Source: Asterias amurensis
Lineage: Eukaryota > Echinodermata > Asteroidea > Forcipulatida > Asteriidae
Direction of reading: 5' to 3'
DNA: 64,000 bases
NCBI RefSeq assembly: GCF_032118995.1
Contig: NC_092650.1
Location: 2,542,001 to 2,606,000 of the forward strand
Shown here: positions 12,233-23,535 of the stretch, in pieces
How the letters are laid out: each line of letters opens with the position of its first letter
How positions within the stretch are numbered: the first letter of the stretch is position 1
Translations under genes and position numbers: made by a program
The notes under the pieces: generated by a model
What the model was told of the DNA's origin: nothing
Database searches by the model: none
Seen by the model: the letters and a program-made list of their open reading frames with translations, nothing else

Positions 12233-12381
12233 AAGAAAATCCCGCAATGGGTTATTATCCTTTTTGCAAAGATAAAAATCCGCATGATAGTTCATTGACC
12301 AAACTATTACTTGACATAAAGTCACCAGAGATTACTACGATCATTATTTTATGTAATTGTGACATCTGACTTTTTTTTCAG

Positions 12382-12521
12382 GAACCGTCAAAGATGCATT
12401 AGGGAGTTACACGCTACCGTTTTATCTTAACAGCCTAATGTTTGCTGAAGCAGCCAAAGTTATGACCTCTCGACCTTTTGCACATTGGTACAGCAGTCGA
12501 CGAGTTCAACAAGTCGCCTGA
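12382..12521 (+). pseudogene. Orphan terminal exon, SLC16-like, copy 1
   Basis: A strong acceptor (T-run then CAG) at 12,381 opens a 140-bp frame ending in TGA, immediately followed by AATAAA (12,521-12,526). The translation begins TVKDALGSYTLPFYL and ends RRVQQVA. The G-x-x-x-D-x-x-G-S-Y-x-x-P-F-Y pattern is what I would expect at the start of the last membrane segment of monocarboxylate transporter relatives (family knowledge). No upstream exon is visible, so it is most likely a duplicated exon carried along with the array. Copies with only a few changes lie in units 3 and 4. Confidence 0.5.
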
Positions 12522-12712
12522 ATAAAAGGTCGGGTTGCACTGTAGACTTGATTCAAGTCCCATTCTCGTGTGAGAGGTCCCGAAGCATATACTCAAACTT
12601 ACTATAAAACAACACATAGCATACACAGTACAGTGCGAGGGATTCCTTGTCGCGCTCGCCGTCCAAGTGTGCTCACGAGAACAGGTTTATTGGAGTGAAT
12701 GCGGAGCACTTC

Positions 12713-12863
12713 GGAATGTCAGCTGCGCATGTCTGTTACTGCTGACAACGGATTTTGTCTATCTCCCATAACCTTTTGACAATACCAGCGGGTATTGTCA
12801 AAAGGTTATGGGAGATAGACGAACCCATTGTCAGCAGTAACAGACATGCGCAGCTGACATTCC
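12713..12863. repeat. 150-bp near-perfect palindrome, copy 1
   Basis: Arms GGAATGTCAGCTGCGCATG... and ...CATGCGCAGCTGACATTCC meet around a ~4-base spacer at AATACC-AGCG-GGTATT. Only a few arm mismatches. Also at 38,181 and 52,018. Confidence 0.85.
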
Positions 12864-13620
12864 TAAGTGGCTTATACGCACAAACTTTTCCAAGTGACGT
12901 CATAACCATAGTTTTGGGGTCGCGACTCTATGGGGCGCCAACAGTAAAATTTTTTATTTAAAGCAATATTTACAAAATAGTTAATCATACAACACGTAAT
13001 TCATTATTCGTCCATTATTTTACCTTTATTTACAAATATTAAATTTTAAACCACACAATTATACATAAGCTTCGCAAGGGTGATGACACACACCGCAAGC
13101 ATAGAGAATCACACCGGATTCACCAACTCAAGACAGTCCAACCCTTTGAACCAAACATAAACACTGGTGTTAAATAACTTCCCATTACCCTCCATTTCAC
13201 TTTAGCTGAATAGTTTATTTGTTGAATATTTATTTTCTTTAAATAACGTGTAAAATAATATGCAATTTGAAAAGGTGAGGGTGAACTTCAGGGCCCATGG
13301 ACGGTGGGTCTGCCCACATTAAAAGCCCACATGTCAAAACACTCCAAATGAAATTAAAGATAATTTTAACCTTTGACATCGGTAAGCAATCCTTTCCATT
13401 GTTAAGAATACAGATAGTGTATGGGGTAATGGAATATTGTTACATCGTACAGTCAGCAGTGAAAAGTTTCAGACACTTTTAGCTCTGAAAAATTGAATCG
13501 AGCCTCTGAAATGTATTGAAAGGAGCAACATTTTTTTTATGCTAATTTCCACGCAATGTAGTAATGTATTATATTTTTTAAGTGTACCAATTAAATGATG
13601 ACAACAATTACTAAAAACCT
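12864..13620. other. Spacer without recognised genes
   Basis: AT-rich. Unit 1 joins AAAGCCCA to CATGTCAAAACACTCC at ~13,327, where units 3 and 4 have ~620 extra bases (38,934-39,556). No coding signal seen. Confidence 0.5.
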
Positions 13621-13962
13621 TTAAAGGGAAGGTACACGTTTGATAATTGCTCAAAACAAATATTAACTTAAAGACTGACTTGGTAAAGAGCATTGTGGAG
13701 CTGTTGGTAGTATAAACCATTGTGTGAAACGACTCCCTCTGAAGTAACGTAGTTTTTGAGAGAGAGGTAATTTCTCACTAAAATAATAAAAGACTTCTAG
13801 CTAGAAGTCTTTTATTCCTATCTGAAAGCACACAAATTCGTCCAACAAGGGTTTTTTTCTTTCATCGTTTTCTCGCATTGAGCTCAAATTTTCACAGGTT
13901 TGGGATACACCAAGAGAGAAGACTGGTCTTTGACAATTACCAAACGTGTACCTTCCCTTTAA
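13621..13962. mobile_element. Family C TTAA MITE
   Basis: TTAAAGGGAAGGTACACG to GTACCTTCCCTTTAA, with the central AGACTTCTAGCTAGAAGTCT hairpin. Confidence 0.8.
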
Positions 13963-14164
13963 GACAGGTGTCTCACTGGTCTTGTTTGGGAAACTCCAGG
14001 AAAACAAGAAACTGTAATTAGAGGTGAACAATTTATCTCGAGGATTGCCTGGCCCACTTGTTTCCACTTTAACTTAGAATCAATTTTAGGGCTTAGGACG
14101 AGTTCAGTTCCGTAACCATGGGCCTAGATGTTACGACGCATTGAACCCATCTCCTATAGGACGA

Positions 14165-14323
14165 GTTAATAATAATAATAACCCGTTTTTATATAGCGCT
14201 CTTCACACCCGGAGGGTGTCCCAAAGCGCTTCACATTATTACCCCTGGTCACTGGGCCTTAAATCACTCCTTAAACCATCTCAGCTCCCTGGTGGGGAGT
14301 ATGCAGCCTGTGCAACATTAGAC
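14165..14323 (-). mobile_element. SINE, truncated (tail part only)
   Basis: TAATAATAATAA simple tail next to CCGTTTTTATATAGCGC and CAAAGCGCTT, as in the full copies at 29,375 and 56,994. The tRNA-derived head is missing, removed together with the following ~0.6 kb of the unit. Confidence 0.75.
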
Positions 14324-15200
14324 TTTTAAACTAGACTTTGAACTGACTAACTTATCATGCTTAACAAAAACGATGTTTTACCTCAAAATCAGTTGTGGCC
14401 GAAGGAGGGTACTTCTCGTTTAATTGAATAAGTTGCATAAATTATAACAATCTCCGTGTGATGAAATGTAACCTGGAAAAAGGGTACACTATGAAAACTA
14501 TATTGAATATAACTAATAAAACACACTTAAGATCGGGTGGGGAAAAGACGCGAGGAAATGCACAAACAAAATAGGAACAGATGACACAAAGTATAGGTTT
14601 CTCAAACAAAAATAAAAAATGACTTTATTGATTATAAGACAATTTAACAAAAGCAATATAAAACATTGCAAACCAAAAATGGATGAACTTGTGATCTAAA
14701 CCTTAAAAATTACTCTGTTCGGAACTTCAAACACAGAAAACCAAGTTAAACCTAAACCAAAATAAACTATAAGAAACCTTGACCAAAGCTAACAAAAAAA
14801 CAAAACAAAAATCAAATTAAAATCAAAATGGCTTTTGAAACTGATTCCATAATTATTAGCAGGAAACACACTTGAAGCAGGCAAAATTATGTAGAAATTA
14901 AAACTTAAGCAGAGAGATAAACCAGAAGTGCTCCTTGCGCTGCCAGGCTGCTATCTGATTGTTATTTAAAGATACAATCAATCACAACCTCAAGTTCAAA
15001 ATCCATTTAGCAAAATAACCAATCTTTGAAAGTTTCATCACATTGGGATAGCCAGTGAATCCAATCTAAAAGATTTTGAGTACAGGAAATTAGAAACTTA
15101 CCCAAGTTGGATCATTACTTGTTACAGAGTTTTTTATTTTAGATTTCATTCATAGATTATACTTCTGTCATAGATTATATCTGAGCATTAATTAACCAGG

Positions 15201-15346
15201 GGCCGATTTCACAAAGATCTAAAATTGATCGTAACTGCAAATCAATCGTAGTTGCGTAGTAAAGTGTGATGTCACAATACAAATCACTATGGTGATACTG
15301 AAAATTTGTGTTGCGATGAATTTTATTGCTTTGTGAAATCGGCCCC
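15201..15346. mobile_element. MITE with ~19-bp TIRs, unit 2 only
   Basis: Ends GGCCGATTTCACAAAG and CTTTGTGAAATCGGCC. Units 1 and 3-5 read straight through as AACCAGGACATATCC, so this is a precise insert of about 146 bp with a short AGG/TGG flank. Confidence 0.8.
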
Positions 15347-15498
15347 TGGACATATCCATTGCATTTAGCATTAGTTTTATTGCTAAGACAATAATAAACG
15401 ATTTTATATAATATCATACTGCTATTCAGTTTTTACAAAACTGGGGGGAAAACCCCAAACAGAACAATTATTAGGAAACTAAACAGACAATATTGTGG

Positions 15499-15787
15499 TT
15501 AAAAGACACACGACACTATTATCAAGGCCCAGTCTTTTCACTTTGAGTATCTCAACATATGCATCAAATAACAAACCTGTGAAAATTTGAGCTCAAAAAT
15601 GGTCGTCGAAATTGCGAGATAACTATGTAAGAAAAAACACCCTTTCACACGAAAACTACGTCACTTCAGAGAGAGCCGTTTCTCACAATGTTTTATTCTA
15701 TCAACCTCTCCTCATAACTAGTTACCAGGTACGGTTTTACGCTAATAATTATTTTGGGTAATTACCAATAGTTTCCACTGCCTTTAA
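15499..15787. mobile_element. Family A TTAA MITE, internally shortened
   Basis: Starts TTAAAAGACACACGACAC, ends CCACTGCCTTTAA. The middle duplex arm is deleted. Confidence 0.7.
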
Positions 15788-15819
15788 AAAGGCGTCGATT
15801 TAGTATGGAACCGTATTAA

Positions 15820-16113
15820 AGATGCTATGTCAGATTTTTGGCCGATTTGACCCACAAACTTTGATTTAAAATTCAATAGGTATTTTGATGGGGGTGGAGA
15901 AAGTTACAAGCTTTCATTTGAGCCATTGCTTGAAAAGCCCGCCAATTAATGTGTTTTATAAGAAACGTTTTAAATTTTTGTCATGGTTTCTGACCATTGA
16001 AAGTAAAAGTTAATCTTTTTTTCGTTAGAGCGGGTGATGAAATTGAAATACCAGTCACTCAAAAAAATATTTTTTTAAATAATGTTTGAGGCCAAAAATC
16101 CGACATAGCATCT
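15820..16113. mobile_element. TTAA MITE, family E, unit 2 only
   Basis: Inverted ends AGATGCTATGTCAGATTTTT and AAAAATCCGACATAGCATCT with TTAA on both sides (15,816-15,819 and 16,114-16,117). Sister units have a single TTAA at this point (CCGTATTAAACC, CCGTATTAAGCC): a clean filled/empty pair for a piggyBac-like target site. Confidence 0.85.
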
Positions 16114-16671
16114 TTAAGCCCTTTTTAATGTTCGTATACATGTATATCTAAATTCTATGTGAACAACTTAAAATACCGGATCTTTCATGACAAAATTGAC
16201 AAAATAAAATAATTATTGTATTCGATTCAACGAGCCACCGCATTGCTTATAAAACACTCATGAAGATGTGGCATCCACTCTCATTATACGAGTCGGATTT
16301 AGAACGGGTTATATTAGAAGGATATCTTGAGAGTTTTATAAGCAATGCGTTTGTACTTGGAAGTCTTACATACTAAGTATACTGGTCGTATTGGGTTTAA
16401 ACTGACATTTATTAGTTACTTTCTGCAACTATTTTAGCTACCCGATGTCACGGTTTTTATACATGTCTCTTTTAATCCATTGCATTAAAAGTTAATTCAC
16501 ATCAAATTGTTGTACATGTTTTACATTTTTAGGTTTCAAAGTACAGGTTTAATTATTATGGTTTAAAACAATACGAGAAACTTAATGAGATGAAGTGATC
16601 AGGTGATTTATAAGGAGATGTTTATTACTGCATGCGTACCTTTTTACAATGGTATCCATCTTAATTAAGGA

Positions 16672-19600
16672 CTAAACTTTCCTTCTAATTTTCATCTCAG
16701 TTGTTTTGAGTGAGCGGTAACCCGAAAAGCCATACCACTTAATTCCTTCTGAGTTCGTAGTGGCATCATTGAAGTATCTCGCGTTCAAATTGGATTTGTA
16801 GCAGTAACCGTACCACCAGGCTCCGTGGTATAACTCAGCACAGTTAAAAGCATGGGCATCGTTGTCTCGGTCTTTGGTCGAGAAGGCCTGGTTATTGTGC
16901 CATGCTATTAACGCGTCTCCTGAAAGATAACACACGTAGCCATTATAGTCATACGTGTAAATAAAGGCGATGTTGACAGGAGGTAACTTTAAACATTAAT
17001 TTGTTTCGAACATAACTTAGGCCGATAAGGTGTGATTAGAAACAAATTTATCAATTAATGGAACTGGGATATTGGGAGAAGTGAAGTAAATGTTTCACAA
17101 TCAGGTTCATTTTTAACTGCATTTTGTTTTCTTTTCAAAGCCATTGGACACATTCTGAACAGAACCAAAAAATAAAAGTTCACAGATTTACAAATAACTT
17201 ACAAAGTTTACAGAAGGTACTGGTGAAAGACTTCCCATGAAATATTATTCCATGAAACGCTTTACTTTTTGAGAAAACATTAAAACACCTATCAATTTTC
17301 GATATCAACAATAACAGATTTATTATAAACACATTTCATGACATGGCGAAACGTGCGGAAACAAGAGTGGGTTTTTCCCGTTATTTTCTCCCGACTCCGA
17401 TGACCGATTGAGCCTAACTTTTCACAGGTTTGTTGTTTTATATTATTATACGTTGTGATACACGAAGTGGCCTTTGGACAATACTGTTTACCGATGTTGT
17501 GCAATTGCTTTAAGTTACAGTTTAATAAGATAGTTCGAAAATTGCTATCGAAACGGGATTTAAATGCAACGTTTATAAGTTATATTTGTTCTCCTCCAAA
17601 TTGTGATTTTACGAATCTTTTAAATGTTTCTAGCGAGTTTAAAATTGCTGAATTCAAGTTATTCCTCGTACATTTTTTCATTTTTAGTTTCAAGGGATAA
17701 ACATCATCTTCCTCTTTTTTACTTGGTGTTGGGCAGCAAAGGATAATAAAAGTTACACTCCCTCCAATTTTCGGCTTGGTTTGAGCAGCAAGGGATGCAA
17801 AATTCTACCCCTGCTTTTTCCGTCTGGAGTTGAGGAACAAAACATTGACAATTCCCCCTCCACTTTTAAAGGCACTCCAGACACTATTGGTTATTACTCA
17901 AAATGATTATTAGAAACCTACTTGAACTAGCATTGGAGAGATGTGAACATTGTGAGAAACGGCTCCCTCTGAAGGAACGTAGTTTCTGAGAAAGAGGTGA
18001 TTTCTCATTTAACTATTTGAATCACAATGTTGCTTTTCTGTCTTTCATTGACACCTACCAAAAACAATCAGTCACAGCGATGGACACAGAATACCCTGCA
18101 ATATTTCTGTATTACTACGAAGTTTCCACTTATAATCGTACCTGCGGTTCCATTGTAACTTCCTACAGTCAGCCTGTAGTTATCGCTCGCATCGGCGATG
18201 CTGAACGACCCATAAAAGGCAAAGCCGGTAACGTTGTCGAAGCTTGTGAGATCTACGCGGAGTTCGTACTCGCCCTGAGCAGTCAGACGGTGCAAGTTGT
18301 CGTTACCGAGCCAAAACTCTCCCTCTAGATTCCCAAAGCCCCGGCTGTAGCTGGCAAAGTCCAAATAGAAATCTACACTGCCGTCCTGACGCCGCTGGAA
18401 AACCTATCAAGAGAACGTGGAGGTTTTTAAAATAACCCTGGTCTTCTTTGACTTGATCAAACTTATTCTTATTTACAAATATATTCTAGACATGAGTGCT
18501 ATCTCATTCACTATAATCCGTAAACTTACCGTCCATCCACCACCGTCTGTTTCCATATCACAGTATACCTGGAAAGCTTCACCGGAGTCTAGAGGTTGAA
18601 CCAGGTACACGCCACTGATCAATTCACCCCTCGCAAGATTCTCGGAACAGACATTTGGAGGGGCAACTGCACAATATGTAAACAATAAAATAAAAACAAG
18701 TTTTTATTTCACCAACTGTAAGGACATAGATGTTATAATTTAAGAGAGTGCACAGCGCTGGAAAAGACTTGCAAACTGACCCCATCTTTAGTTGGTTTGC
18801 TGCATCCAGCCATCAGCACGTACGTGTATTTGCACGTACGTGTGTTCGATGCTTGATCGAGGCAAAGTCTGCCTCGATTGACGTCACAAAAGGGGTAGGC
18901 GGAGTCACCCCACACAACTTTATTTAATTGTTTAAACATATAAATCGTTAAAAACAATTACTCAACAAATTATTTTATTGTTCAGAAACATATACTCTAA
19001 TGTTTGAAAAAAAACATCTATTTCCAGGTGACTTTAAAGTCACCTGGAACATGATTTTTTTTTTCTTTCAAACATAAGAGTATATGCTTACGAACAATAA
19101 AATAATTCTTTTAGTAATTATTTGTCACGATTTATATGTTTAAAAAATATCTAAAGTTGTTTGGGGGGGCTGACTACGCCTACCCCTTTTGTGACGTCAA
19201 TCGAGGCAGACTTTGCCTGCAATGCGTATAGTAAACACACGTGCAAAGTACATGTACGTCCAAGTCGTGAGTTGGTACATTTCAAAAAGTTTGTTTCTGC
19301 ATTCAGCAGCAATACACCTGGTCGGTAGTGACGGGAAAAAAACTTTTTCCTTCTTCTTTTAAACGTACAAACTCACGACTTGGTCCGTACATGTACTTTG
19401 CAATTGTGTTTACTCTACGCATTACAGGCAAAGTCTGCCTCGATTTACGTCACAAACAGCGCCCTCTCGGGTCGGGGTCTACTCTTAAATTTGTAAATAA
19501 TATAAGAACTGATTTTTTAAAACCTTAGTTAACTGTTTGTTCACATTCCACTCATCAAAACACATATAATTAGTGACAAAAGCTTTATTTTGAAAAAAAT

Positions 19601-20024
19601 ACCACTTCCAGGTGACTTTAAACTGCTTTAAACTGCAACAAAGTTATCTTCGGCTTCGTGAACAATCTTTATATAGCCTTTATTACAATGTCTGTAAAGC
19701 AATAAACTTACGTCTAACATGAAGGAATTCAACCAAGGTAGAAACAGACACTTGAAGATCTTCAAGCTGTCGTCTTAAACCCTGTACCTCCGAGGAGACC
19801 GCTGAGACTGTGTTCTGCATTTCCTCGACTGTACGTTTAGTATCGGTCAGCTCGGAGGAAACAGTATCTACTTTACGTGTTGTATCTTCTTGATTTATTG
19901 ATACTGTATGAAGTATTTCCTGGACGGTCGTACAGTTGTAGCCGCCGGTACCGGAGTTCACGGGAACGGATCGTCTGCAAACTGGCGGGTTGACTGTGAT
20001 GTGTGGCTGGCACACACATCGCAC
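16672..20024 (-). CDS. FReD gene 2: ficolin-like, 5' end missing or replaced
   Basis: FReD exons 18530-18666, 18142-18403 and 16672-16919 match genes 1 and 3-5 in size and phase (exon 2 is 137 bp). The exon upstream (19712-20024, donor AGAC/GTAAGT, phase 1) encodes a coiled coil that ends like the other genes ([13 protein letters not shown] against [13 protein letters not shown]) but lacks the 25-residue repeats. From Met at 20,024 the product would be 319 aa with no signal peptide. Upstream DNA at ~20,026 is already a family D MITE, so the original 5' exon is probably lost. KDRDND, the Cys pair, GAWW and SNLN are intact, and there is no stop in the FReD. Either a truncated gene or one using an unseen upstream exon. 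Confidence 0.7.
17136..17513. mobile_element. TTAA MITE, family D (intron 3 of gene 2)
   Basis: AAAGCCATTGGACACATTC to GTTGTGCAATTGCTTTAA. Present in units 2, 3 and 4; absent in unit 1, which keeps TTTATTTAAGTTACAG (2,151-2,165), and in unit 5. Confidence 0.75.
17866..18050. mobile_element. Family A TTAA MITE, half copy
   Basis: Begins TTAAAGGCACTCCAGACAC; the second half is missing. Same half copy in units 3, 4 and 5. Confidence 0.65.
18740..19640. mobile_element. THAP-type element remnants, inverted pair
   Basis: In intron 1 of gene 2. One half (minus strand, ~18,750-18,910) has the [14 protein letters not shown]-like start and the GTGACGTCAATCGAGGCAGA flank. The other half (~19,150-19,480) is an inverted repeat of the same flank without the THAP start. 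The tail at 19,550-19,615 matches 9,860-9,915 in unit 1. Confidence 0.5.
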
Positions 20025-20025
20025 A

Positions 20026-20340
20026 ACTTACAGGGTTTACAGAAGGTAATGATGAAAGACTTCCCTTGAAATATTATTCCATGAAATGCTTTACTTTTTG
20101 AGAAAACATTAAAACAATTACCAATTCTCGTTATCGAGAATAACGGATTTATTTAAAACACATGTCATAACATGGCGAAACGTGCGGAAACAAGGGTGGG
20201 GTCTCCCGTTATTTTCTCCCGACTCCGATGAACGATTGAGCCTAAATTTTCACAGGTTTGTTATTTTATATATTAGTTGTGATACAAGATGTATGGGCCT
20301 TTGGACAATACTGTTTACCGATGTTGTGCGATTGCTTTAA
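20026..20340. mobile_element. TTAA MITE, family D, abutting the 5' end of FReD gene 2
   Basis: Matches 17,190-17,513 from ACTTACA/GTTTACAGAAGG to GATTGCTTTAA. Its left end is missing exactly where the gene 2 first exon begins. Confidence 0.7.
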
Positions 20341-20793
20341 CAAAGGAAGTTTTCATGGTCATTTATTTTTTGGAGTAATTGCCATTATACTTTATACCCC
20401 GCCTTTAAAGTATTTTAATTAACTTTTGTTCCATTCAGAGGGAGGTAATACTTTTATTGCGACCACAGAAGATGGGCAGGAATTATTGATTGATAGCTCC
20501 TATGTGTGTCAGTACTGTGGCAAGAAATTGAAGACATATTACCACCTCAAGACGCACATGACCATCCATAATAATGAGCAGGTAAGAACAGGTGTTCGTT
20601 TGTCCATTTTTCTAGATAACCCTTAAAGGAACTCGGCAAACTCCCACAAGGGGATATACACACCAAGCTGGCAACAGCCAACCTCTCTTATAAAAACATT
20701 GGTTTAATGTCTACGATTAAGAATTATACAAATCAAGAAACAATACTTATTCTAGTCATTGTAAAATCCGCGATTTGTTTGGAGCCCACAACC

Positions 20794-21008
20794 TTGCAAT
20801 AGACCGATCCATTAGGCTCCGCCCACGGCGCACGTGTGAGCAAGAACATGTGCGCATCTCCAATGTCATTCTGCACAACTCTGCCGGGTGCGCCAAGCCT
20901 ACGCACACGCATGTCGGACCTTAATTTGTCGGACTTTTGGTTGCGCAATGGGTTGTGATTGGTGTCAAAACGTAATGGGGCGGGGCTTAATGGATCGGTC
21001 TATTGCAA
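20794..21008. mobile_element. MITE with ~30-bp TIRs in a ZNF341-like intron
   Basis: TTGCAATAGACCGATCCATT and AATGGATCGGTCTATTGCAA frame 215 bp; the arms continue into GC-rich GCYCCGCCC / GGGCGGGGC. Confidence 0.85.
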
Positions 21009-21617
21009 GTCTTGCAGTCTAACCACTGGACCATGTTGACATGGAATGGGAGAAGAGACATACTTTTTCCTGATCTAAAGGTCTTTTTACACACAGTACC
21101 CCAGAGAATTGAAGTAGCCTTTTATGAATGCAAACTAAAGAGGTCTGATGCACATTATAGAGGCTTTGAAACCCAATTTGACCCCAAGTATGATTATCAT
21201 TGTTGCAGGTGTACAAGTGCGTTCTGAAATCCTGCAACACAACCTACAAGGATCTGTATTCTTTCTTGGAGCACACTAAAGCTCATGAGAGTGAGATGTC
21301 ATACCGATGTCATCTATGCAGTAAACACTTCCCATCGTTGTATGAGCTCGGTGTTCATCAGTACTCACATAGTCTATATCCCAACCAAGGACCAAGGCAA
21401 CATTAGAAGTAAGAATACTAATAATAATTACACAGCATTTGTAGGACCCACTTTCTCTGTTCAACATTCAAAGGCGTTGGTTTAGGCTCTTTTAGTAAAA
21501 TCGTTCTGATATCTGATGAGATTGAGCAAGCTCAGCTGATTCTGCAAAGAACAGAGACCGAATGTGCCAGAGTGGAGCTATTTCTCAACACCAGGAAGAC
21601 GCAGTACATGATGTTTA

Positions 21618-22745
21618 ACACACTGTAAAAAAATTGGGTAAAAAAATGCCCAACCTTTTACCCAATTAAGGGCGAATAGTGAACTCCTCCAACTTTTGGG
21701 CAAAATATTACCCATCAAAGTTGGGCACTCTGATTGCCAAATAATTGGGTAATATTTCCTCATCAATAGTTGGGTATATTTTGCTAACCAACAGTTGGGT
21801 AATATTTTGTTTACCCATTTTCTGGGTATTTAATACATTATCAATAACCCACTTATTGGGCGATGATTTTATTAATGATTTAACCCTTTTCGGTGTTATC
21901 CAACAATGGTGAATATATTTAACCCTTTGGTTTACAGTTTCTCCTGTGATACGTCATACAACCAGGCATAGAAAATATCTTTTCCACGATGGCAAACGGT
22001 AGTGAGCTGTGACCTCGACATCTCTCTCAAAATCGAGAGGGTGCTCAGTGGTTTGTAGATGCTTTGGAAGGTTAGTTTTTAACTAAATACAGTTTGTTTC
22101 CTGTTCAGTTGTTGTACACAGTCGTGACAGTTGCAGCGCAAGCACACGCATACTTGCCACAACCGGCATTGCACATAATGGCATGATAAAACTGAAACTA
22201 AAAACTGAAACTAATTCAACAGTTGTGTCACTGTGTTGCTCGCTCTGCAACTGTCACGACTGTGCACGACTGAATAGAAAACACAACTTCATATTTAGTT
22301 AAAAACTAACCTTCAAATTGGATCTATATCTACTGGACAACCCCGCTCGTCACAGCCACTCCTCCACTCGCCATGTTGGAAAATATCGCTATGTTTTTTA
22401 TACCATACCCAACTTTTGGGCAACTCTTTGATCGTAGTGCGCATGATCGGATGATTTTGACCAACTAATGTGCATCATTTTAACCAACAATCAAAAGTAA
22501 TTAAAATTACCCAAAAAGTTGCCCAATAAATAAGCAAAAGTGTAACCAACAGTTATGATAATTTCAGATTACGAATTATTTGCCCAACACTTGCCCAACT
22601 TTTGTTCCGCTTTTTAAACAAAAAATTGGCAAACAAAATGTTTGCCCAACAACACCAATTATTGGTTTTGTTGGGCAATTATCGACCAATAATTGTTGAA
22701 GTTACTTTGCTCAACAAATAATTTGACCAACGTTTTTGCAGTGCA
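21618..22745. mobile_element. 1.1-kb foldback element nested in the LINE
   Basis: Ends CACTGTAAAAAAATTGGG and (reverse) CACTGCAAAAACGTTGG. The outer parts are built of many TTGGGTAA / TTACCCAA-type words. The centre has arms GGTTAGTTTTTAACTAAATA and TATTTAGTTAAAAACTAACC. No coding sequence. Confidence 0.7.
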
Positions 22746-22991
22746 GCAACACTACCACCCCCTTAAAGACAACCGTCAGTTCCGAGCAGAACCGGGTAAC
22801 AGATTTTAAATACTTGGGCTCGTGGGTTAATGACACCGAGAAAGATGTGAAATGTCGTATCGCTTTTGCCTGGAAGGCACTCAACTCCATGAAGAACATA
22901 TGGTCAAGTCAGATGTCCCAGTCCCTAAAGGTAAAGTTCTTTACTGCTACTGTGGAATCAGTACTGTTGTATGGATGCGAGTCCTGGGGTG

Positions 22992-23130
22992 GCTTTCACA
23001 AAGAGTTAGGACTAGTCTTATCTCGAGTTAGGACCAGATAGTCGTCCTAACTTAGGACTATCCATGCAATTTGTATATCTCCTAGGACTAGTCCTAAGTT
23101 AGGAGTAGTCCTAACTCTTTGTGAAATCGA
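22992..23130. mobile_element. Palindromic MITE nested in the LINE
   Basis: TTTCACAAAGAGTTAGGACT and AGTCCTAACTCTTTGTGAAA ends, with further ACTAGTCCTAA repeats inside. It interrupts the LINE frame just after CESWG. Confidence 0.85.
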
Positions 23131-23535
23131 CAACTGGACACTAGCCAGTCGTCTAGAGAAGAGACTGAACGGCTGCTATACGAGAATGCTTCGCTGTGTT
23201 AAACAGATTCATTGGGAGAGGCATGTCACAAACCTGGAACTTTACGGTGGACTACCGAGAGTTAGCACCAAGATAAGGGCAAGAAGGCTGAGGAGACTAG
23301 CAGGTCACTGCCTCAGACATGCTGAGCTGGCAGTGAGCAAGCTTGTGCTTTGGGCCCCTACTCAAGGTCACTGTTCCCGAGGCAGACCACAAACCACCCA
23401 TGTGGACACCTTGTGCCGGGACTCTGGACTGCGTCGGGAAGAGATGCGTACAGCAATGGAGGACCAACGTTTTTGGAGGGCGATCATCCGATGCTCCGCA
23501 TCGACTGAATGAATAAAAATCTTCTTCTTCTTCCT

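Larger units (their letters stand above)
1..14324. repeat. Tandem unit 1 (left end cut off)
   Basis: First copy of the duplicated block that carries FReD gene 1. The opening bases match 14,531 onward in unit 2 and the equivalent places in units 3-5, so the unit begins before the window. Relative to unit 3 it has a ~5 kb insert at ~3,592-8,590 and lacks ~0.6 kb near 13,325 and ~2.9 kb near 14,068. Unit borders are set by convention at a shared sequence beginning TTTAAACTAGAC, not at a proven recombination point. Confidence 0.8.
21481..23535 (+). mobile_element. LINE 3' fragment (reverse transcriptase C-terminal part)
   Basis: Frames encode the end of a non-LTR reverse transcriptase: SDEIEQAQLILQRTE, FKYLGSWVNDTEKDVKCR, FTATVESVLLYGCESW, LRRLAGHCLRHAE. 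The last frame ends at TGA (~23,510), followed by AATAAAAATC and a (CTT)n tail. Two later inserts split it (21,618-22,745 and 22,992-23,130). The 5' part is missing, as is usual for LINE copies. Confidence 0.8.
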
